DNA from: Candidatus Anoxychlamydiales bacterium
GTDB taxonomy: Bacteria; Chlamydiota; Chlamydiia; Chlamydiales; SM23-39
Assembly (NCBI GenBank): GCA_011064905.1
Contig: JAAKFW010000056.1
Span: forward strand, 1-8,455
Reading direction: 5' to 3'
Length of the DNA stretch: 8,455 nucleotides
Position numbers and translations under genes: made by a program. Shown one piece after another: positions 1 to 5,457 of this stretch. Within the stretch, counting starts at the first letter, position 1, and every line of letters begins with the position of its first letter. The notes beneath the pieces are model-generated. The model searched no databases and was not told the DNA's origin. It saw only the letters and a list, made by a program, of their open reading frames with translations.

Positions 1-243
1 ATAGATAAAGCAAAAAAGATTTTAATTAATTTAGAGAAAAATGAAGCTAATGGAAATCCTGCTAAGATAAAAAAAACAAAAAGCAGAGATCAATTTATGC
101 TCTTCGATATAAAAGATAAACTAAATGAAAAAATAAAAAATGTTATAAAAGAGATAAAAGAGATAGATACAGATAGACTAACTCCAATAGAAGCGCTTCA
201 AAAGATCTATAGCTTAAAAAAGAAAATTGATTCGCAAAACTAA
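1..243 (+). CDS. mutS: DNA mismatch repair protein MutS, C-terminal end (5'-partial)
   Basis: Frame 1 is open from the first base to a TAA at 241-243 and gives the last 80 residues of a protein that starts outside the window. The segment has the shape of a MutS C-terminus: the end of the ATPase domain helix (AKKILINLEKNE), a lysine-rich linker, the short QFMLFD block that matches the usual Q-L-F element, and the closing helix DRLTPIEALQKIYSLKKK, which matches the family's LTPLEAL..LYELK ending. MutS binds mismatches as a dimer and starts repair with MutL. The catalytic parts lie upstream and cannot be judged. uvrC follows on the same strand after 31 bases, so the two repair genes are probably co-transcribed. 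The mutS-uvrC adjacency is also, as I recall, the chlamydial arrangement. Confidence 0.88.
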   Translation: MDKAKKILINLEKNEANGNPAKIKKTKSRDQFMLFDIKDKLNEKIKNVIKEIKEIDTDRLTPIEALQKIYSLKKKIDSQN

Positions 244-274
244 AATTTTTTTTAAAAAAGAAAAATTGGTTTTT

Positions 275-2068
275 ATGACATTTAACAAAAATCTTTTAGA
301 TAAAATGCCTTCAAAATATGGTGTTTACATCATGAAAGATTTTTCAAATAGAGTTTTATATGTTGGAAAAGCCAAAAATTTAAAAAACAGAATAAAACAG
401 TACTTTTTTGGTAAAGATACAAGAGCGAGCGTTTCATTTTTAGTAGATCAAATCTCTTCTATTGACATCATCATAGTTTCAAATGATAAAGAAGCTCTAA
501 TTTTAGAAAATACTCTCATAAAAAAACATCAACCAAAATACAACATTCTACTTAAAGATGATAAAACTTATGTAAGTATTATGATTAATGCCTCTCACAA
601 ATGGCCAATGATCAAACTCGTTAGATTAAAAACACAACCTAAAGATAAAAATCTATATTTTGGACCATATACAAATATAAAAGCTGCGAGATCTGTAAAA
701 GACTTACTCCTTAAACTTTCCCCCCTACGTCAATGCTCTAATAGTGAAATTCAAAATAGAACAAGACCTTGTATATTATTCGATATTAAAAAATGTATAG
801 CTCCTTGCGTTAATAAATGCACAAAAAAAGAATACGATACCTTAGTCGAAAATGTAGTAGAGTTTTTAAAAGGTAAAGATCCTACTATTTTAAAAAATCT
901 TAAAAGTAAAATGAAAATAGCCTCTAAAAATTTAGAGTATGAAAAAGCAAACGATTTTTTAAATCTTATAAAACAGATAAAACACATAAGACTAAATCAA
1001 TTCGTAGATATTTTATCTGCTAAAAATTCTGATGTTTTAGGCATATACATTGAAGATCACTTTGTAATGATCGTAAAGTTAATATTTCTGCAAGGAAGAT
1101 TAACTACATCTGAGCACTTTTCTTTTTTTGAAATCATTTCTCCAAAAGAAGAAATTTTAGAAACCTTTTTACTTCAGCACTACTCAAAAACAACATCCTC
1201 TAAAGAAATAATAATTCCTCTAAAACTTAAAAACATGAAAATCATCGAAAAAATCCTATCTAAAGATCAAAAAAAAATAAAAATAACCCACCCAATAAAG
1301 GGTAAGAAAAAAGAGCTTATAAAGCTAAGCTTAGAGAATGCGAAGGCACTATCTATACAGCAAAAAGACCAAAAGTCTTTAAATGAGAAAAAATTACTTC
1401 AACTTCAAGAGAGTTTAAAACTCACTAATTTCCCTCACAATATCATCTGTTTCGACACCTCTAACATATCAGAGACTTCTAAAGTAGCTGCCATGGTAAC
1501 TTTTATAGATGGAGAAAAAGAAAAATCTAAACTAAAACTTTTTAAAATAAGAACCTCAAAAAAAGGTGATATAGCAGCTTTTGAAGAAATTTTATATCGC
1601 CACTTTTCAAAAATAAAAAATTTTCCGGATCTTTTAGTCTTAGATGGAGGGAAAGCTCATTTAAATATCGCTATAAAAATTTTAGATAAATTAAATATTG
1701 CAAACGTTGATGTTATCTCTATCTCAAAAGAGTCAGCAAAACACACCAAAGCTTTAACTAAAGAAAAAGTTTTTATCCCCCATTTAAAAGAACCTGTTTT
1801 TATTAAACCAACATCTCCCACTCTCTTTTTACTACAAAAAATTAGAGATGAAGCGCACAGGGCAGCTATAGGTTTTCATAAAAAAGTAAGAGCTAAGAAA
1901 ACAATAACTACAAAACTTGTAAAAATCCCAGGAATTGGTCATAAAAAAACTCTAATGCTTTTAAAAACTTTTAAAAGTATTGCAAACTTAAAAAAGGCTA
2001 AGAGAAAAGATATCGAAAAATTAAAGATTTTGAATTCGAAAGATATCGAAAAAATCTTGAAGCTTTAA
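275..2068 (+). CDS. uvrC: UvrABC excinuclease subunit C
   Basis: This is a full-length UvrC of 597 residues, the usual size. UvrC makes both incisions flanking a lesion during nucleotide excision repair, after UvrA and UvrB have located the damage. Domains in order: an N-terminal GIY-YIG nuclease (about 14-95; GVYIM and LYVGKAKNLKNRIKQYF), which makes the 3' cut; four cysteines at 154, 166, 174 and 178, with the spacing proposed to hold an Fe-S cluster in UvrC; a UvrB-binding UVR segment (about 203-238); an RNase H-like nuclease for the 5' cut, with likely catalytic D394 (CFDTSN), D457 (LDGGK) and H528 (RDEAHR); and a helix-hairpin-helix region (about 550-597; KIPGIGHKK). I chose ATG 275. An in-frame TTG at 227 would add 16 residues, but it lies inside mutS and precedes a Lys/Phe-rich stretch unlike the family. 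No strong Shine-Dalgarno is visible, so translational coupling to mutS is possible. Confidence 0.96.
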   Translation: MTFNKNLLDKMPSKYGVYIMKDFSNRVLYVGKAKNLKNRIKQYFFGKDTRASVSFLVDQISSIDIIIVSNDKEALILENTLIKKHQPKYNILLKDDKTYVSIMINASHKWPMIKLVRLKTQPKDKNLYFGPYTNIKAARSVKDLLLKLSPLRQCSNSEIQNRTRPCILFDIKKCIAPCVNKCTKKEYDTLVENVVEFLKGKDPTILKNLKSKMKIASKNLEYEKANDFLNLIKQIKHIRLNQFVDILSAKNSDVLGIYIEDHFVMIVKLIFLQGRLTTSEHFSFFEIISPKEEILETFLLQHYSKTTSSKEIIIPLKLKNMKIIEKILSKDQKKIKITHPIKGKKKELIKLSLENAKALSIQQKDQKSLNEKKLLQLQESLKLTNFPHNIICFDTSNISETSKVAAMVTFIDGEKEKSKLKLFKIRTSKKGDIAAFEEILYRHFSKIKNFPDLLVLDGGKAHLNIAIKILDKLNIANVDVISISKESAKHTKALTKEKVFIPHLKEPVFIKPTSPTLFLLQKIRDEAHRAAIGFHKKVRAKKTITTKLVKIPGIGHKKTLMLLKTFKSIANLKKAKRKDIEKLKILNSKDIEKILKL

Positions 2069-2089
2069 TCTCAATGACACATCTTTTCT

Positions 2090-2423
2090 TTACATATAAT
2101 AGTCTATAAATAAGCATGTTATAGGCAAACTAAGTATAAAAGCTGGATAAAACGGCACTCCAATAGTTATTAACCCCTGAACAATTTCTCCACCATAATA
2201 GCTACTATAAAACACTGCTAAAAATCCAATGCTTCTTAAGGCAATGTGCGCAATAGTATCCAACATAATAGCTACTATAAAACACTGCTAAAAATCCAAT
2301 GCTTCTTAAGGCAATGTGCGCAATAGTATCCAAAGCATCAAAAAACTTGTCCTTTGATTTTACTGGAGTTGCTAAAACGCCACTATGTCTAGCTGAGACA
2401 CTTGAAGCTGCTGCAGAACTCAT
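2090..2423 (-). pseudogene. Small Ser/Ala-rich two-helix membrane protein, frameshifted by a 70-bp duplication
   Basis: The gene starts at ATG 2423 behind a good Shine-Dalgarno (AAAGGAGA, 7 bases away) and a plausible promoter. As written, the frame ends at 2205 after 72 residues because a perfect 70-bp direct repeat (2194-2333) shifts the frame by one base. If one copy is removed in silico, the frame runs on from 2193 to a TAA at 2090-2092 and encodes 87 residues. That 34-residue tail (GGEIVQGLITIGVPFYP...) makes a second hydrophobic helix, which strongly suggests it is the ancestral reading. The restored protein has a Ser/Ala-rich N-terminus (MSSAAASSVSARHSG), a hydrophobic segment at about 34-53, a short GGE turn and a second at about 58-84. 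This bilobed layout after a Ser-rich start resembles chlamydial inclusion membrane proteins, but that is inference from shape. I recognise no family. A sequencing or assembly error could also explain the repeat. Confidence 0.72.
2194..2333. repeat. Perfect 70-bp tandem duplication
   Basis: Bases 2194-2263 and 2264-2333 are identical over all 70 positions, and identity stops exactly at both outer edges (2193 versus 2263 differ, 2264 versus 2334 differ). The unit lies wholly inside the small minus-strand membrane-protein gene. Since 70 is not a multiple of three, the second copy puts the downstream part out of frame. The lack of any divergence between copies implies a very recent event or an assembly artefact. 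Confidence 0.97.
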
Positions 2424-2452
2424 AAATAACTCTCCTTTTGATTAGAAAAAAA

Positions 2453-2481
2453 ATAATATATTCTAATTTTTTATAATTCAA
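2453..2481 (-). promoter_or_regulatory. Sigma70/sigma66-type promoter for the small membrane-protein gene
   Basis: On the minus strand a -35 box TTGAAT (2476-2481) is followed after exactly 17 bases by a -10 box TATTAT (2453-2458). The expected start site lies near 2446, giving a short leader that contains the Shine-Dalgarno at 2431-2438. Matches are good but the region is AT-rich, so chance hits are easy. Confidence 0.5.
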
Positions 2482-2528
2482 AAGAAAATTCTTCAAAAAA
2501 GTCTTAAAATTTTAATCTTATTTTTAAG

Positions 2529-2568
2529 AGTTATGGCTGGATATAATTTTTTATATGCAGCCATAACT
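2529..2568. terminator. Strong intergenic hairpin, possible terminator
   Basis: An 11-bp perfect inverted repeat (AGTTATGGCTG at 2529-2539, CAGCCATAACT at 2558-2568) encloses a second 6-bp stem (2541-2546 with 2551-2556) and a TTTT loop, separated by one G-G mismatch. On the plus strand it is followed by TTTTT. On the minus strand the tail is CTCTTAAAAA, a weak T-tract. The adjacent genes on both sides run on the minus strand (the AmaP-like gene ends at 2674 and the small gene starts at 2423). A terminator for the Asp23/AmaP-like transcript is therefore the sensible role, although the better T-tract points the other way. Confidence 0.55.
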
Positions 2569-2673
2569 TTTTAAAAAAAATCTTGTTTTCATAGACAATG
2601 TAGATCTAAAGAGCCCTTAAAATACTGATATTTTTTAATGAACTTTAAATTTCATTTCACCAAATAAAAAAAA

Positions 2674-3174
2674 CTACTTCTCTTTTATTGTAAAAATAAA
2701 TTCCTTATCGTAATCCAAATGCTCCAAAAGTAGCTTTCCTATCTTCTCTTCGATATTTAACAAAAACTCTTTTTTATCATCTAAAGTATCTACCTTTGCG
2801 ATAATCTCTAGTTTATCTTTTTCATCTACATTTACTTGAACTCTATTTTTCTTATCTGGATAGATGCTATCAAAGTATTTTTCAATATAGTTTCTAATGA
2901 GCTTTGTATCTACATCAGTTTTATTTTTTTTCATTAAAACTTTTAAATACTGTTTTTTATGAAGTTGATAAAATGAGATAAATAGGATAAAAGCTGAAGC
3001 TAAAATAAAAAGTCCAATTTTTAAAACTATTTCCGGGTTATCTAACATATAGTTTATGAAAGACTCTATAAATTCCGGTTTATAATATAGCATAACAAAA
3101 AATGAACCGACAGAAATTATCAGCATCATAAAAACTAAATGAATAGCTGATATGAGAACTTGCATTACTCTCAT
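2674..3174 (-). CDS. AmaP-like Asp23 membrane anchor protein
   Basis: The 166-residue product has two N-terminal membrane helices (about 5-30 and 51-71) joined by a short loop (PEFIESFINYMLDNPEI). A basic stretch follows, then a cytoplasmic domain (about 85-166) with alternating strand and helix patterns (VQVNVDEKDKLEIIAKVD, then a long helix and FIFTIKEK). This layout matches AmaP, which in Gram-positive bacteria tethers Asp23 to the membrane. The start ATG at 3174 directly follows the TAA of the Asp23-family gene (TAAATG) and has an AAGGA six bases upstream inside that gene, so the two are translationally coupled and almost certainly partners. Sequence conservation with AmaP is weak by eye; the assignment rests mainly on topology and neighbour. 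A second ATG three codons in (3165) is a possible alternative. Confidence 0.66.
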   Translation of the reverse strand: MRVMQVLISAIHLVFMMLIISVGSFFVMLYYKPEFIESFINYMLDNPEIVLKIGLFILASAFILFISFYQLHKKQYLKVLMKKNKTDVDTKLIRNYIEKYFDSIYPDKKNRVQVNVDEKDKLEIIAKVDTLDDKKEFLLNIEEKIGKLLLEHLDYDKEFIFTIKEK

Positions 3175-3645
3175 TTAAAATCCTTCGTATTCTTCTTCAT
3201 TACTTACAACAGTCTCAAGCTCATCTTCTTCTTCATCATCTTCTTCTGCCTCTGCTTTTGGCATTTCAGCTAAAAGATTTTTAAAAATAACATGTACAGA
3301 GCTTACATGAAGGCCTGTATATTTTGAGATATCTTCAATTATTTTTGACTGAATCTCATCTGATTTTTCTGGAATTGCTATTCCAAACTTAATATTTACT
3401 TCTAACTTTACAGATACTGAATGTTGCTTTTGATCTTGCTCTATGTGTATTGCCGAAAAACTCTCTTGAGCATCTCTTCCGAGCAATGAATCTATAAGAC
3501 CTTTAGAAACTAAATGGATTCCCTCAATTTTATTTAAAGCTTTAAAAACGATTGATTGAAATACCTTAGTTTCTATATCCCTTGAAAATGTTGTCTCAGG
3601 AAGTTGGATCTCTTTTGTATCCATTTCTTTAAAATTATCATTCAT
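3175..3645 (-). CDS. Asp23/Gls24 family envelope stress protein
   Basis: The 156-residue protein matches the Asp23/Gls24 (DUF322) pattern over about 13-128: an N-terminal strand (IQLPETTFSRDIETKVFQSI), the segment AL..IEGIHLVSKG, a central strand (SVSVKLEVNIKFGIAIPE), then a helix and the closing strand TGLHVSSVHVIFKNL. The last 27 residues are a very acidic tail (EAEEDDEEEDELE) that is not part of the domain. It has no signal peptide or membrane helix, so it is cytosolic and presumably held at the membrane by the AmaP-like protein encoded immediately downstream. In Staphylococcus, Asp23 is abundant, membrane-associated and linked to cell-envelope homeostasis; the role in Chlamydiota is not established here. 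The start ATG is preceded by AGAGG at suitable distance. No convincing promoter could be picked out upstream. Confidence 0.85.
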   Translation of the reverse strand: MNDNFKEMDTKEIQLPETTFSRDIETKVFQSIVFKALNKIEGIHLVSKGLIDSLLGRDAQESFSAIHIEQDQKQHSVSVKLEVNIKFGIAIPEKSDEIQSKIIEDISKYTGLHVSSVHVIFKNLLAEMPKAEAEEDDEEEDELETVVSNEEEYEGF

Positions 3646-3771
3646 ATAAAACCTCTTTTAAAAATTCTAATCTCCATTTTAGTTTAATTTGAATTTTCTT
3701 AAAACTACTTTTCTTTTATTTCAAAATATATGAAAATTAAAGCTAAGAAAAATCAATCAAAATAATTGTTT

Positions 3772-4218
3772 ATGAACCCAACTATTCAAGTTATAATTAA
3801 CACTGTTTTACCAGTAATTTGCTGGCTATTTTGCGCTATAAATAGCTCAAAATTAGCATATAAAAAAAAAAGAGATGCTCAATTGTGGTTCATGCTTGGA
3901 CTATTTTTTGGGATTGTAGCTTTAGTCATAATCTATTTTTTAAAACCTTTAAAAAGTTTTAAAAAAAATACTCAAAGAATTTCTACAAAACATCTAACCA
4001 ACCATTTCGCTGTCTTAAAAACTGATAATAACTATTGGTATTATTTGGATAACACTAAAAAGCAAATAGGTCCTATGAGCTTAGAAAAGCTCTATGATTT
4101 TTATTTGAAACAAAAAATCTCAAATTATACATACGTATGGAACGATACTATGGACAATTGGAAAAGACTAAAAGAGATATCTTCTCTATCGAAAATCTTA
4201 AAAAAAACTACCAGCTAG
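3772..4218 (+). CDS. Two-helix membrane protein with C-terminal GYF_2-like domain
   Basis: The 148-residue product starts at ATG 3772. It has two membrane helices (about 4-22 and 37-57) and, after a basic linker, a domain at about 87-136 that fits GYF_2 (DUF4339): aromatic start NYWYYLD, the hallmark QIGPMSLEKL, then YVWNDTMDNWKRLKEI with the paired tryptophans. GYF_2 domains are thought to mediate protein interactions, often in bacterial membrane proteins; the partner is unknown. An in-frame TTG at 3766 would add two residues. No clear Shine-Dalgarno is visible before either start, so the start is tentative. The 3' end overlaps the converging rpsN by 11 bp. Similar short hypothetical genes sit between rpsN and uvrC in Chlamydia, but I cannot confirm orthology. 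Confidence 0.8.
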   Translation: MNPTIQVIINTVLPVICWLFCAINSSKLAYKKKRDAQLWFMLGLFFGIVALVIIYFLKPLKSFKKNTQRISTKHLTNHFAVLKTDNNYWYYLDNTKKQIGPMSLEKLYDFYLKQKISNYTYVWNDTMDNWKRLKEISSLSKILKKTTS

Positions 4219-4513
4219 CTTTAAAAACACCTGGAATAAATCCACTAGAGGCAAGTTCTCTAAAACATAGTCTTGATAATTTAAATTTTCTTAAGTATCC
4301 TCTAGATCTACCGGTTCTTTGGCATCGATTTCTAAGTCTTACTTTTGAAGAGTTTTTTGGAAGAGCGTTTAAAGCATAAACAGCTGCCATTCTATCTTCA
4401 TCAGATTTTGTCATATCGACAATAATTTTTTTGAGCTCTGCTCTTTTATCCTTTTTTTTAGCTACTAGTCTTTCTTTTTTCTTTTGTTTTTCAACAGATG
4501 ATTTTTTTGCCAT
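4208..4513 (-). CDS. rpsN: 30S ribosomal protein S14
   Basis: The 101-residue protein has the length and C-terminal signature of the long, zinc-independent S14 (NRCQRTGRSRGYLRKFKLSR, then CFRELA, ending GFIPGVFKASW). The CxxC...CxxC zinc ribbon of the short form is missing. S14 helps assemble the head of the 30S subunit. The N-terminus is rich in Lys/Arg (MAKKSSVEKQKKKERL). The start ATG has AAGGA five bases upstream. The gene follows rpmJ by 15 bases on the same strand, so both share the promoter at 4696-4724. Its 3' end runs 11 bp into the converging membrane-protein gene, so no terminator can lie between the two stop codons. Confidence 0.97.
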   Translation of the reverse strand: MAKKSSVEKQKKKERLVAKKKDKRAELKKIIVDMTKSDEDRMAAVYALNALPKNSSKVRLRNRCQRTGRSRGYLRKFKLSRLCFRELASSGFIPGVFKASW

Positions 4514-4528
4514 ATTTTTCCTTTAAAA

Positions 4529-4666
4529 TTATTTTTTACGAGCAGGGCCCTTTTGTCTTTGTTTTCTGTTTGGATCTCTTTTGTTTATAACGTATAGTCT
4601 GCCTCTTCTTCTAACTAGCTTATCGCCTTTCGAAGGATCAGCTTTCACAGATGCTTTTACTTTCAT
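4529..4666 (-). CDS. rpmJ: 50S ribosomal protein L36
   Basis: A 45-residue basic protein beginning MKVKASVKADPSKGDK and ending RDPNRKQRQKGPARKK. It is recognisable as the longer, cysteine-free L36 type found in Chlamydiae; the zinc-binding C/H ligands of classical 38-residue L36 are absent. L36 binds 23S rRNA in the large subunit. AAGGA lies five bases before the ATG. It is the first gene of a two-gene unit with rpsN, transcribed away from rpmH. Confidence 0.96.
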   Translation of the reverse strand: MKVKASVKADPSKGDKLVRRRGRLYVINKRDPNRKQRQKGPARKK

Positions 4667-4695
4667 AAAAATTCCTTAACATAATTTGATAAACC

Positions 4696-4724
4696 ATTTT
4701 ATTTTATTTCGTTTTTTTTTTCAA
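4696..4724 (-). promoter_or_regulatory. rpmJ: Promoter of rpmJ-rpsN
   Basis: On the minus strand TTGAAA (4719-4724) and TAAAAT (4696-4701) are separated by exactly 17 bases. The predicted start site near 4689 leaves a leader of roughly 23 bases that contains the AAGGA. The spacer holds a run of A. Confidence 0.6.
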
Positions 4725-4729
4725 TCTTC

Positions 4730-4758
4730 TTGAAGAATTTATTTATTTTACATATCAT
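4730..4758 (+). promoter_or_regulatory. rpmH: Promoter of rpmH-rnpA
   Basis: On the plus strand TTGAAG (4730-4735) is followed after 17 bases by TATCAT (4753-4758). The predicted start site near 4765 gives a leader of about 27 bases to the rpmH ATG. The -35 box lies only five bases from the oppositely oriented -35 box of rpmJ-rpsN. Confidence 0.6.
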
Positions 4759-4791
4759 AGGACCTTATTAAAAAATAATTAGGCACAAAAA

Positions 4792-4926
4792 ATGAAACGC
4801 ACATATCAACCCTCAAAGAAAAGAAGAAAGAAAAAATTTGGATTTAGAGCAAGAAACAAGACTAAAGATGGCAGAAACATCATTAAAAGAAGAAGAAGAA
4901 TCGGCAGGAAAAGGCTCACAGCTTAA
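4792..4926 (+). CDS. rpmH: 50S ribosomal protein L34
   Basis: The 44-residue, highly basic protein (MKRTYQPSKKRRKKKFGFRA, then RIGRKRLTA at the end) is a textbook L34: the opening MKRTYQPS and the closing R..GRKRL are diagnostic. L34 sits in the 50S subunit on 23S rRNA. As in most bacteria it is followed by rnpA, but here the rnpA reading frame overlaps its 3' half. It shares an intergenic region with the divergent rpmJ-rpsN unit. No strong Shine-Dalgarno is visible in the short A-rich leader. The gene was too short for simple ORF length cut-offs. Confidence 0.97.
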   Translation: MKRTYQPSKKRRKKKFGFRARNKTKDGRNIIKRRRRIGRKRLTA

Positions 4927-5266
4927 GTTTTTACTTCCTAAATCTTCAAAAATTCTGAAAAAAAATGAGTTTAAAGCTTTAAATTCGTCAAAATATAGAC
5001 TTAAAGGATCATATCTAATTTTAGATTATAGATTCAATGAAAGTATATCTAACCCAAGATTTGGTATCACAATCCGATCTAAAATCGCAAAAGCTCATAT
5101 AAGAAATAAATTTAAAAGACAGATCCGTGAAATATTTAGATTAAATCAACGTAAGCTTGATAAAAACCTAGAAATTCTAGTTATCTCAAAAAAAAATTCA
5201 AAAGATCTAAACTATCAAGATCTAGAAAAAGATTTTTTGAATTTAATCTCTTACATCAAAAAATAG
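4868..5266 (+). CDS. rnpA: Ribonuclease P protein component
   Basis: RnpA is the protein subunit that helps the RNase P ribozyme mature tRNA 5' ends. The family core begins at LPKSSKILKKNEF (DNA about 4934) and carries the RNR-type signature KAHIRNKFKRQIREIFR. From ATG 4868 the product has 132 residues. The frame holds no ATG, GTG or TTG between 4868 and the core, so translation must begin inside rpmH: at ATG 4868 (59-bp overlap) or at TTG 4838 (142 residues). The resulting extra N-terminus (MAETSLKEEEESAGKG) is acidic, unlike the basic core, because it is read from the +1 frame of the Arg/Lys codons of rpmH. An rpmH/rnpA overlap with an extended RnpA is known in Thermus. No clear Shine-Dalgarno precedes either start. 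Confidence 0.93.
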   Translation: MAETSLKEEEESAGKGSQLKFLLPKSSKILKKNEFKALNSSKYRLKGSYLILDYRFNESISNPRFGITIRSKIAKAHIRNKFKRQIREIFRLNQRKLDKNLEILVISKKNSKDLNYQDLEKDFLNLISYIKK

Positions 5267-5302
5267 TCTTTAATTCAAAAATCTATTTTCCTTCTATTTC
5301 TT

Positions 5303-5331
5303 TACTTGTTTCAGAAAATTTCGCATATAAT
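5303..5331 (+). promoter_or_regulatory. Possible promoter downstream of rnpA
   Basis: A perfect TATAAT stands at 5326-5331 on the plus strand, with only weak -35 candidates (TACTTG at 5303-5308, 17 bases upstream; or TTGTTT at 5306-5311, 14 bases upstream). It points at a non-coding stretch that ends in the hairpin at 5379-5445, so it could drive a short RNA of about 115-120 bases. In DNA this AT-rich a chance TATAAT is quite possible. Confidence 0.25.
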
Positions 5332-5369
5332 ACCATTTCTAAAAATTAGTTATCAAAAATAATTAAATA

Positions 5370-5457
5370 AAAAAAAACCATTAATATGTAAACTTGCCTC
5401 CTTCATCAACGACAACTTAGAAGAATAGGATAAAACATATTAATGTTTTTGTTTCTT
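5370..5457. terminator. Bidirectional hairpin between convergent rnpA and the 203-residue gene
   Basis: An 11-bp inverted repeat (CATTAATATGT at 5379-5389, ACATATTAATG at 5435-5445) has T-tracts on both exits: TTTTTGTTTCTT on the plus side and a run of nine T on the minus side. It lies between two converging transcripts (rnpA ending at 5266, the minus-strand gene ending at 5456), which suits a shared terminator. Weak points are the AT-only nature of most of the stem and a 45-base loop, which includes CCTCCTT at 5397-5403. Confidence 0.45.

Noticed and set aside
227..274. Extended uvrC start at TTG 227
   Set aside because: It lies inside mutS, lacks a Shine-Dalgarno and adds a Lys/Phe-rich stretch absent from the family; ATG 275 places the cysteines and the GIY-YIG domain at the usual positions.
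751..987. 78-codon minus-strand ORF within uvrC
   Set aside because: It is antisense to a fully conserved uvrC region, and its composition is what the complementary strand would give.
1260..1290. Long A-run in uvrC as a phase-variation tract
   Set aside because: A-runs of this kind occur throughout the AT-rich window and the uvrC frame is intact and full length.
2639..2654. Near-palindrome TGAACTTTAAATTTCA as an operator
   Set aside because: It has mismatches, is almost entirely A/T, is not next to a promoter and is expected by chance at this composition.
3590..3604. LPETT at residues 15-19 of the Asp23-family protein as a sortase-type motif
   Set aside because: It is at the N-terminus, with no following membrane segment or signal peptide; it is part of the first strand of the Asp23 domain.
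4137..4379. 80-codon plus-strand ORF spanning the end of the GYF_2 gene and rpsN
   Set aside because: It is antisense to conserved rpsN codons and out of frame with the membrane-protein gene; no ribosome binding site.
5375..5404. AAGGAGG on the minus strand followed by a tiny ORF
   Set aside because: The nearest ATG (5381) is 15 bases away and the frame is only 11 codons; more likely the complement of the hairpin loop.
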